A stretch of 10,114 nt of DNA from Nitrospirota bacterium (GTDB taxonomy: Bacteria > Nitrospirota > JAOUDF01): NCBI GenBank assembly GCA_029859385.1, contig JAOUDF010000085.1:1-10114 (forward strand), given 5' to 3'. This document shows positions 1 to 6,007 of this stretch, in pieces. The notes under the pieces were generated by a model. It saw only the letters and a program-made list of their open reading frames with translations, was not told where the DNA came from and did not search any database. The translations under genes were made by a program, and so were the position numbers. Numbering within the stretch: the first letter of the stretch is position 1; each line of letters begins with the position of its first letter.

Positions 1-1046
1 ATGAGCGGCTTGCGGTTCTTGAGGCCGGCCATGACCGGGTTGGTTACGTCGTCCCATATCTGGCTGAAAGGGCGCTCCTTGATGTTGCCGAAGGAGTAAT
101 GACGCCAGAACTGGTCGGCATGAACGGCGCCGTCCCACGAGATGCAGGCCAGCCCGATGCCCGAGGAGTTCCCCTCGTTCATCTTCAGCAGCTCCATGAC
201 CTCGCCCACCCGCGGCGACTTCTCGCGGAGCATCCGCTGGTAGAGGTAGATGGCGTCGGCGTGGTTGTCGACGGTGAGCACCTCTTTGGGTTTGCCCCGG
301 TCGTGAAGGTCCTTGGTCTTGTCGATGATCAGGTCGACCACCCGGCGCGTTTCTTCGTGGGTGAGATCGTCCTCGATCAGCTTGGTGCCGCGCCCTGCAT
401 ACACCAGATGATAGAAGCAGACGCGGGGGATGTTCTCGTCCTCGAGAAGCTGGAAGATGCCGGGAATGTCCTGGGCGTTGCGTGCGTTGATGGTGAAGCG
501 CAGACCCACCTTGATCCCTGCCTCCTGGCAGTTCCTGATGCCGGCCAGGGCCAGCTGGAACGCACCCTTGAAGCCGCGGAACTTGTCGTTGGTCTCCTCC
601 AGACCGTCGAGGCTGATACCTACGTAGGAGAGGCCTACCTCTTTGAGACGCCTGGCCATGTCCTTGTCGATCATGGTGCCATTGGTCGAGATGACGGCCC
701 GCATTCCTTTCTCGCGGGCATAGTGGCCCAGCTCCAGCAGGTCGGGACGCATAAGGGGCTCACCGCCGGAGAAGAGAAGTACCGGCGCGCCGTAGGCGGC
801 GATATCGTCGATCATGGCCTTGGCCTGGGCCGTGGTCAACTCGTCGGGGTATGCGATGTCCTGGGACTGGGAATAGCAGTGGACGCAGTGAAGGTTGCAG
901 CGCCGCCCGACATTCCAGACCACCACCGGCTTCTTGTCGGCGGAAAACTGGAGGAGGTGGGAGGGGAGCTGGCTCGACTTGCGCTCGTAACGCAGGGCGT
1001 CGGAGGGCTCCACGGTGCCGCAGTATAGCTTCGAAATACCTATCAT
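1..1046 (-). CDS. ahbC: Radical SAM protein, probable 12,18-didecarboxysiroheme deacetylase AhbC (3' end beyond window)
   Basis: The visible part is 348 residues with no stop before the window edge. It has the radical SAM CX3CX2C motif at Cys50, Cys54 and Cys57, preceded by VVVWNVGRR, and a SAM-binding GGEP at 94-97 in LLFSGGEPLMRP. The N-terminus MIGISKLYCGTVEPSDALRY and the region GLACISWDGAVHADQFW near the right end fit the NirJ/AhbC branch of the family. AhbC removes two acetate side chains from 12,18-didecarboxysiroheme to give Fe-coproporphyrin III in the siroheme-dependent heme route. The C-terminal cysteines expected for an auxiliary Fe-S cluster lie past the edge. The ATG is 1 nt after the cobA-hemD stop and its Shine-Dalgarno (TAGGAG) lies in the end of that gene, which suggests coupled translation. 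AhbD or a heme d1 NirJ are the alternatives; the N-terminal sequence favours AhbC. The family is sure, the exact reaction inferred. Confidence 0.8.
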   Translation of the reverse strand, partial: MIGISKLYCGTVEPSDALRYERKSSQLPSHLLQFSADKKPVVVWNVGRRCNLHCVHCYSQSQDIAYPDELTTAQAKAMIDDIAAYGAPVLLFSGGEPLMRPDLLELGHYAREKGMRAVISTNGTMIDKDMARRLKEVGLSYVGISLDGLEETNDKFRGFKGAFQLALAGIRNCQEAGIKVGLRFTINARNAQDIPGIFQLLEDENIPRVCFYHLVYAGRGTKLIEDDLTHEETRRVVDLIIDKTKDLHDRGKPKEVLTVDNHADAIYLYQRMLREKSPRVGEVMELLKMNEGNSSGIGLACISWDGAVHADQFWRHYSFGNIKERPFSQIWDDVTNPVMAGLKNRKPL

Positions 1047-1047
1047 C

Positions 1048-2580
1048 TTAGACTCCTACGGTTCGGGAAAAATGATCAACCAGCGCCTCGGTCAGCGCCG
1101 GAATAGTATAATCCTTCGGCATGATATCGGTCCTGATGCCCAGTTTCTCTGCCGTTTCCTTGGTTATGGGGCCGATGGAGGCCACGGTGACGCCGTTCAG
1201 GAGCGCCTTTATGTCGGTATCGGGGAACATCGACACGAAGTTCTCCACCGTCGAAGAGCTGGTGAAGGTTACGGCGTCGACCTTGCCGTCGGCGAAGAGC
1301 TGCTTTACCTTTTCCACATCGCCCACGGGGCGGACGGTCTTGTAGGTATCGACGACGTCGACCACTGCGCCCAGGCGCTTCAGCTCCTCCGGCAATACCT
1401 CGCGGGCCACTTCGGCCCTGGGGATGAGGATCTTCTGGCCCTTCAGGGATTCCTTGCCCAACCCTTCGATGATTCCTTCAGCCTTGTATTCGGAAGGCAC
1501 AAAGTCCACGCGGATACCGAGCTTCTCTACCTCTTCCGCCGTACGGGGGCCAATGGTGCAAAGCCTTATGCCTTTTAAGTCCCTTACGTCCCTTCCCCGC
1601 TCACGAAGCCGCTGCAAGAAATACTTCACCCCGTTGACACTGGTAAAGATAACCCACTGGTAGTCGGAGAGCCGGTCGATGGCCTTGTCCAGCTCGGTCC
1701 AGTCGTCGGGCGGCACGATGTCGATGGTGGGGAACTCGACCACCGATGCGCCGTTGGCCTCCAAAAGCTCGGTAAAATCGCTGCTCTGGACCCGGGCCCG
1801 GGTGACGATGACCTTCTTCCCGAAGAGCGGCCGCTTGTCGAACCAGCGGAGCTTCTCCCGCAGTGAAACGACGCCGCCCACGACGGTGATGGCCGGGGCC
1901 TTCATCCCTGCCTTTTTTACCTTCTCGACGATATCCTCAAGGGTGCCGACCAGGGTCTCCTGCTGGGTGGTACTGCCCCAGCGGATGAGGGCTACGGGGG
2001 TCTTGGGGTCGCGGCCGTAGCGGATGAGGTTTTCCACGATGTTGGGGAGGTTGCTTACCCCCATGTAGAAGACCAGCGTGCCGATGCCGGTGGCGATCTT
2101 GTCCCACTTGATGCTCGACTCGGTCTTGGTGGGGTCTTCATGGCCGGTGATGAGGGCCACGTCGGTGGTGAAGCTGCGGTGGGTCAGCGGTATGCCCGCA
2201 TAGGCCGTGGCCGCTGCCGCGGCGGTAACGCCGGGGACTACCTCGAAGGCAACCCCTGCTTCCACCAGCTCCTCGGCCTCCTCGCCGCCCCGGCCAAAGA
2301 TGTACGGGTCGCCACCCTTGAGACGGGCAACGGTCTTCCCGCTTCGCGCCTTCTCCACGATCAGGTCGTTGATCTTGTCCTGGGGCAGGGTATGCTCGCC
2401 CCCCATCTTGCCGACGTAGATGATCTCGGCGCCTGGCTTGCCGTATTCGAGAAACTTCTTGTTCGCCAGGTAGTCGTAGATCAGGACATCGGCGGCCTTT
2501 ATGCACTCCACTGCCCTGAGGGTGATCAGTTTCGGGTCGCCGGGTCCGGCGCCTATAAGGTATACCTTGCCGCTTTTCAT
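1048..2580 (-). CDS. cobA-hemD: Fused uroporphyrinogen-III C-methyltransferase / uroporphyrinogen-III synthase
   Basis: This 510-residue protein has two enzymes in one chain. Residues 1 to about 245 are the SAM-dependent methyltransferase: GAGPGDPKLITLRA at 10-23, VARLKGGDPYIFGRGGEE at 84-101 and VVPGVTAAAAATAYAGIPLTHR at about 114-135 are family signatures. It methylates uroporphyrinogen III at C2 and C7 to give precorrin-2. Residues from about 254 to the end are HemD-like, starting FGKKVIVTRARVQSSDF and including VIFTSVNGVKYF and a later TFTSSSTV segment; HemD cyclises hydroxymethylbilane to uroporphyrinogen III. The fusion therefore joins two successive steps and sends product towards siroheme. 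The chosen ATG gives the standard methyltransferase N-terminus (MKSGKVYLIGAGPGDP), although its ribosome binding site is weak (GGACAG). A 112-bp gap with a palindrome separates it from hemC, unlike the tight spacing elsewhere in the operon. Confidence 0.95.
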   Translation of the reverse strand: MKSGKVYLIGAGPGDPKLITLRAVECIKAADVLIYDYLANKKFLEYGKPGAEIIYVGKMGGEHTLPQDKINDLIVEKARSGKTVARLKGGDPYIFGRGGEEAEELVEAGVAFEVVPGVTAAAAATAYAGIPLTHRSFTTDVALITGHEDPTKTESSIKWDKIATGIGTLVFYMGVSNLPNIVENLIRYGRDPKTPVALIRWGSTTQQETLVGTLEDIVEKVKKAGMKAPAITVVGGVVSLREKLRWFDKRPLFGKKVIVTRARVQSSDFTELLEANGASVVEFPTIDIVPPDDWTELDKAIDRLSDYQWVIFTSVNGVKYFLQRLRERGRDVRDLKGIRLCTIGPRTAEEVEKLGIRVDFVPSEYKAEGIIEGLGKESLKGQKILIPRAEVAREVLPEELKRLGAVVDVVDTYKTVRPVGDVEKVKQLFADGKVDAVTFTSSSTVENFVSMFPDTDIKALLNGVTVASIGPITKETAEKLGIRTDIMPKDYTIPALTEALVDHFSRTVGV

Positions 2581-2630
2581 AGTCTGTCCATTGTAGAGTT
2601 ATTCGCGCCTTGTTTCAAGGAGCGGTTTTT

Positions 2631-2688
2631 GTAGGGGCGAATCTTGTATCCGCCCAATAACGAGGGCGATCACAAGGATCGCCCCTAC
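2631..2688. repeat. 58-bp imperfect palindrome between hemC and cobA-hemD
   Basis: Two 25-nt arms (2631-2655 and 2664-2688) match at 20 of 25 positions when one is reverse-complemented, around an 8-nt loop. The outer ends are a perfect 10-bp pair (GTAGGGGCGA / TCGCCCCTAC), an inner block CTTGT / ACAAG also pairs, and a CGCCC / GGGCG block closes the loop. It begins 3 bp from the hemC stop codon. The GTAGGGGCG end resembles dispersed palindromic intergenic repeats known to me from memory in several bacterial genomes; only one copy is visible here, so mobility is inferred. As RNA it would form a long hairpin inside the operon transcript, without a following U-run in the minus-strand direction. 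Confidence 0.75.
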
Positions 2689-2692
2689 GAAA

Positions 2693-3634
2693 TCACGAAA
2701 GTTTCTTTCCGTACACCTCTTCCAGGATCCTGTCGGCCCCTTCCGCCAGGAGGTTTTCCGCGAGGGTGACCCCCAGTTTTTCTGCCTCCGCCGGGGTGCC
2801 CTTTATCTCCTGCTTTATGATCCGGTCGCCGCTGACACTGCCCACCAGCCCCCGAAGGGTGAGTATCTGCTTCTTGCCGCTCCCCTCAATGGTCCCGTAG
2901 GCGGCGATAGGCACCTGACAGCCGCCTTCGAGCCGCTTGAGCAGCGCCCGCTCCGCGTCGACGCAAAAACGGGTGACGGGGTGGCCGAGGAAGGCGATGG
3001 CCTCGTTCACCTCGGCCCTGTCCTTTCTGCACTCGATCCCCAGTGCCCCCTGGCCGATGGCGGGGAGGGAGACCTCGGGGGCAAGGTATTCGCTTATGTG
3101 GGACGCCCAGCCAAGACGGCGCAGGCCGGCCGCCGCCAGGATGATGGCGTCGAACTGCCCCTCGACCAGCTTGTTTACGCGGCTGTCGAGGTTTCCCCTG
3201 AGCTGGTGGATGGTGAGGTCGGGCCTGAGGCTGAAGAGCTGGCACTGCCTTCGGAGACTGCTGGTGCCGACATTGGCGCGCCTGGGGAGGTCCTTGAAGA
3301 GGACGCCCTTTGACAGCAGCGCATCCCGTGGGTCTTCCCGCTCGGTGATGACCGAAAGGTGGAGCACGTCGGGCAGCTCCGTCGGCACATCCTTCATGCT
3401 GTGCACGGCGATGTCCACCTCGTCCTTCAGCAGCGCCTCCTCGATCTCCTTGACGAAGAGGCCCTTTCCGCCGACCTTGGCCAGCGGCACGTCGAGGATC
3501 TTGTCGCCGGTGGTCTTGATCTTGGTCAGCGTCACCTCGATGCCGGGATAGCGGTTTTCCAGTTCAGACTTCACCCAGTTGGCCTGCCAGAGGGCGAGCT
3601 GACTTCCCCGTGTTCCGATGCGAATGGTCTTCAT
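2693..3634 (-). CDS. hemC: Porphobilinogen deaminase (hydroxymethylbilane synthase)
   Basis: The 313-residue product has the usual length for HemC, a cytosolic enzyme that joins four porphobilinogen units into hydroxymethylbilane. The N-terminus MKTIRIGTRGSQLALWQA is characteristic. HSMKDVP at 78-84 carries the catalytic aspartate (Asp82), VGTSSLRRQ at 122-130 and QLRGNLDSRV at 144-153 line the substrate and cofactor site, and LEGGCQVPIAAYG holds Cys239, the residue to which the dipyrromethane cofactor attaches. The gene lies between hemA and cobA-hemD and supplies the substrate for the HemD half of the next protein. Its ATG is 11 nt downstream of the hemA stop; the Shine-Dalgarno AAGGAG is inside the last codons of hemA, with an unusually long 14-nt spacing that contains a small palindrome. 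No key residue is missing. Confidence 0.97.
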   Translation of the reverse strand: MKTIRIGTRGSQLALWQANWVKSELENRYPGIEVTLTKIKTTGDKILDVPLAKVGGKGLFVKEIEEALLKDEVDIAVHSMKDVPTELPDVLHLSVITEREDPRDALLSKGVLFKDLPRRANVGTSSLRRQCQLFSLRPDLTIHQLRGNLDSRVNKLVEGQFDAIILAAAGLRRLGWASHISEYLAPEVSLPAIGQGALGIECRKDRAEVNEAIAFLGHPVTRFCVDAERALLKRLEGGCQVPIAAYGTIEGSGKKQILTLRGLVGSVSGDRIIKQEIKGTPAEAEKLGVTLAENLLAEGADRILEEVYGKKLS

Positions 3635-3647
3635 AACGCGGCGCGTT
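3635..3647 (-). other. Small palindrome between the hemC Shine-Dalgarno and start codon
   Basis: AACGCGGCGCGTT is symmetric around its central base. On the minus strand it sits between AAGGAG (in the end of hemA) and the hemC ATG, and overlaps the hemA stop codon. As RNA it can form 5 bp (AACGC/GCGTT) with a 3-nt loop, which would shorten the effective distance between ribosome binding site and start. The structure is small and may be chance; its position is what makes it notable. Confidence 0.35.
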
Positions 3648-4923
3648 ACTCCTTTCCGTCCAGATTGAACATTTTCCGTACCGCCTCCACGTACATGGCG
3701 GCGTTTTCTCCGTTGGCTTCCTTCTTGAGGGTCGTCATGGGGTCGTGGAGGACCTTGTTGATAATGCCGTTGGTGAGCGACTCGACCGCCTTGATCTGCT
3801 TTTCGTCCAATCCGTCAAGCCGCGGCAGCGCCTTCTCCAGTTCGGTCCTGCGAATCCCGTCGATCTTCTCGCGCAGCGCCACGATGGTGGGTACCATCTC
3901 GAGGCTCGATCCCCATTCCAGGAAGGTGTTGACCTCGCCGGCGATGATGTTCTCCGCCTCTTCGGCCTCCTTGTGGCGCTCCTTGATGTTGGCCTCGACC
4001 ACCGACTGAAGGTCGTCGATATCGTAGAGGTAAACGTTGTCGATCTCGTTGATCGCCGGGTCGATGTTTCGCGGCACCGAGATGTCGATGCAGAAGATCG
4101 GCCGGTATTTCCGTTCCTTGATCACATGTTTCATCTCGTCGTTCTTGACAATATAGTGCGGCGCGCCGGTGGAGGCGATAAGGATGTCGGCATTCACCAT
4201 GGCCCGGGGGAAGTCGTCCCAGCGGACCGCCTCTCCCTTGAACTCCTCGGCCAGTTTTACGGCGTTTTCATACGTCCGCGTCGCCACAATGACGTGGTGG
4301 ATGCCGTTGTTCATCAGGTGGCGGGCCGCCAGCTCCGCCATTTCTCCGGCCCCCAGCAGCATGACCGTCTTCTGTTCGAGATTCCCGAATATCTTCCGGG
4401 CCAGCTCCACTGCCGCATAGCTGATCGACACGGCGCTCTGGGAAATCTTCGTCTCGGTCCGGACCCGCTTGGCCACCATGATCGCCTTTTTCATGAGGCG
4501 GTTCAGGATGAGGCCGGTGGTCTTGTGCTGCAACCCGAAGTCGTAGGCCTCCTTGAGCTGGCCGAGGATCTGTGGTTCGCCCACCATCATGCTGTCGAGG
4601 CTCGACGCGACACGGAAGGTGTGGCGAACGGCATCGGTCCCCGTATAGCAGTAGAGGTGGGGTCCCACCTTTTCGGGCCCGTCGGAGACATGGAAGCGCT
4701 GGTACAGAAACTCCTTGACCGCCTGGGCGCCCTTGTCGAGGTCCTGCACTAGGCAGTAGAGCTCGACCCGGTTGCAGGTGGAGAGGATCAGGCATTCGTT
4801 CACCCCGGGCGCTTTTGCCAGGGATGCAAGGCATTCGGGCAACGATTTTTCGGGGAATGCGAGGCACTCCCGGATTTCTACGGGGGCTGTCTTGTGGCTG
4901 ACGCCGACTACAACGATATTCAT
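3646..4923 (-). CDS. hemA: Glutamyl-tRNA reductase
   Basis: HemA reduces glutamyl-tRNA(Glu) with NADPH to glutamate-1-semialdehyde, the first committed step of tetrapyrrole synthesis in the C5 pathway. The ATG at 4923 gives 425 residues and the N-terminus MNIVVVGVSHKTAPVEIRE; with this start the catalytic cysteine in LSTCNRVELY is Cys50, the canonical position. Further signatures are RHTFRVASSLDSMMVGEPQI from residue 100 and the NADPH-binding GAGEMAELAARHL from 191, then the helical dimerisation region (SSLEMVPTIVALREK and beyond). A TTG at 4944 would add seven residues, but AGGA at 9 nt before the ATG supports the shorter form. The gene starts 24 bp after the HemX/CcsA-like gene and ends 11 bp before hemC. 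A HemX-type protein next to hemA suggests that GluTR amount is controlled after transcription, as described for HemX in Bacillus; that link is inferred here. Confidence 0.97.
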   Translation of the reverse strand: MNIVVVGVSHKTAPVEIRECLAFPEKSLPECLASLAKAPGVNECLILSTCNRVELYCLVQDLDKGAQAVKEFLYQRFHVSDGPEKVGPHLYCYTGTDAVRHTFRVASSLDSMMVGEPQILGQLKEAYDFGLQHKTTGLILNRLMKKAIMVAKRVRTETKISQSAVSISYAAVELARKIFGNLEQKTVMLLGAGEMAELAARHLMNNGIHHVIVATRTYENAVKLAEEFKGEAVRWDDFPRAMVNADILIASTGAPHYIVKNDEMKHVIKERKYRPIFCIDISVPRNIDPAINEIDNVYLYDIDDLQSVVEANIKERHKEAEEAENIIAGEVNTFLEWGSSLEMVPTIVALREKIDGIRRTELEKALPRLDGLDEKQIKAVESLTNGIINKVLHDPMTTLKKEANGENAAMYVEAVRKMFNLDGKE

Positions 4924-4947
4924 ATCAGGGTGTCCTGAGGGCAAGGG

Positions 4948-5763
4948 CTACTGGAATGTATGCTTGCCTCCCAGGAGCAGGTTCACTCCCAAAAAGGTAA
5001 AGATTACGGCCATGAATCCTATAATGGCGATAATGGCGGCCTTGCGGCCGCGCCAGCCGATGGTGAGCCTTCCGTGCAGCAGCGCGGCGTAGACAAACCA
5101 GGTAATCAGCGACCAGGTCTGCTTCGGGTCCCAGCTCCAGAATGCCCCCCAGACATATTCAGCCCATATGGACCCCGAGAGGATGCCCAGGGTAAGCGGG
5201 ATGAACCCCAACGAGATCAGCCGGTAATTCATTTCGTCCATTATCTCCAGGGACGGCAGGCGTTGGAACATGAGCCCGGCCTTGTGGTGCTTGACGTTCC
5301 ATTCCTGGATGAGGTACATGACGGAGACCGCGAAGGAAAGGGTAAAGGCTGCTGCCCCGAGCATGGCAAAGCCGATATGGACCAGAAACCAGGCGCTGTC
5401 GAGGGCAGGGGGGAGACCAGCCGTCTTGGGCGGGGCCATTGCCGCGGAGAATATGGCGATGAATGCCAGGGGGAGGATGAATGAGCCCAGGACCAGAATC
5501 CGGTAACGGTACTCGACGATGAGGAATATCATGACGATGGCCCATGAAAAGAGCGACATGGCGCCATGGAGGTCGGTGACGGGGAGATACCCCTTGTTGA
5601 CCGTCATGGCGATCAGGGCAAGGGTATGAAAGGCAAAGCCGACCGACGACGCAATAAGGTAGACGGAGCCGAAGAATGCCCTCGATTTTGCCAGGTAGAG
5701 CAGCCCCTTGAGCGTGCCGATGGCGTACCCGATGAGGGCGAGCTTGAAGAACAATGATTCCAT
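4948..5763 (-). CDS. HemX/CcsA-family cytochrome c assembly membrane protein
   Basis: With the ATG at 5763 the product has 271 residues and about eight hydrophobic spans (roughly 4-24, 34-53, 66-84, 90-109, 126-152, 183-200, 217-233 and 243-264). The tryptophan-rich WGAFWSWDPKQTW at 205-217 is the WWD-type motif of the CcsA/CcmC/CcmF family, which handles heme for cytochrome c assembly. His46, His66, His129 and His230 are possible heme ligands. It is shorter than typical CcsA and closest in form to HemX. As first gene of a heme operon just before hemA, it may tune glutamyl-tRNA reductase (HemX role) or pass heme across the membrane (CcsA role); the sequence does not decide. A TTG at 5811 would add 16 residues but has no ribosome binding site, whereas AGAGAGG lies 11 nt before the ATG, and the ATG form starts directly with the first membrane span. 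Confidence 0.85.
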   Translation of the reverse strand: MESLFFKLALIGYAIGTLKGLLYLAKSRAFFGSVYLIASSVGFAFHTLALIAMTVNKGYLPVTDLHGAMSLFSWAIVMIFLIVEYRYRILVLGSFILPLAFIAIFSAAMAPPKTAGLPPALDSAWFLVHIGFAMLGAAAFTLSFAVSVMYLIQEWNVKHHKAGLMFQRLPSLEIMDEMNYRLISLGFIPLTLGILSGSIWAEYVWGAFWSWDPKQTWSLITWFVYAALLHGRLTIGWRGRKAAIIAIIGFMAVIFTFLGVNLLLGGKHTFQ

Positions 5764-5818
5764 GTCGCGGGGAAACCTCTCTAAGCTGACAGATAGGGGT
5801 TCAACAAACAAGCGCGTA

Positions 5819-5848
5819 AGAATATCCCAGAGTCAGCGGTCATGTCAA
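5819..5848 (-). promoter_or_regulatory. Sigma70-type promoter of the heme operon
   Basis: On the minus strand TTGACA (5848-5843) is followed after 18 bp by TATTCT (5824-5819). The -35 box is perfect and the -10 box matches 4 of 6. Transcription would start near 5812, leaving a leader of about 49 nt before the ATG at 5763. It is the best promoter match upstream of the operon. I saw no clear operator or riboswitch in the short leader. Confidence 0.6.
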
Positions 5849-5907
5849 GGTTTAAGGACTTGTTTCGCTTGGTTGACAAAGGGTTACATGGTATGTGGGC
5901 GGACAGT

Positions 5908-5937
5908 TTGGAGGATAGGCTGGTGAGCTGTTATAGT
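5908..5937 (+). promoter_or_regulatory. Possible promoter for the PATAN/J-domain/TPR gene
   Basis: TTGGAG (5908-5913) and TATAGT (5932-5937) are 18 bp apart on the plus strand; the -10 box matches 5 of 6 consensus bases and the -35 box is weaker. The leader to the ATG at 6008 would be about 65 nt. A perfect TTGACA at 5873-5878 lies upstream but has no convincing -10 box at the right distance. Confidence 0.3.
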
Positions 5938-6007
5938 TAAAGAAAGTCACCGCTTCGTCGATAATGAACTAGGTGAGTATTCCTCTGTAATATCCCTGGA
6001 GTTTTCC

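Noticed and set aside
99..1028. A long plus-strand open frame opposite the radical SAM gene
   Set aside because: It is the antisense frame of a strongly supported radical SAM protein; its translation shows no recognisable domain and is a high-GC artefact.
2608..2630. Small hairpin CCTTG-TTT-CAAGG followed by a T-run on the plus strand
   Set aside because: It points in the plus direction, where no gene needs a terminator, and the stem is only 5 bp; on the operon strand it has no following U-run.
4924..4944. TTG start for hemA
   Set aside because: The ATG at 4923 has a good ribosome binding site and puts the catalytic cysteine at the canonical position 50.
5764..5811. TTG start for the HemX/CcsA-like gene
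   Set aside because: There is no ribosome binding site before it, it would lie immediately at the predicted transcription start, and the extra residues precede the first membrane span without family resemblance.
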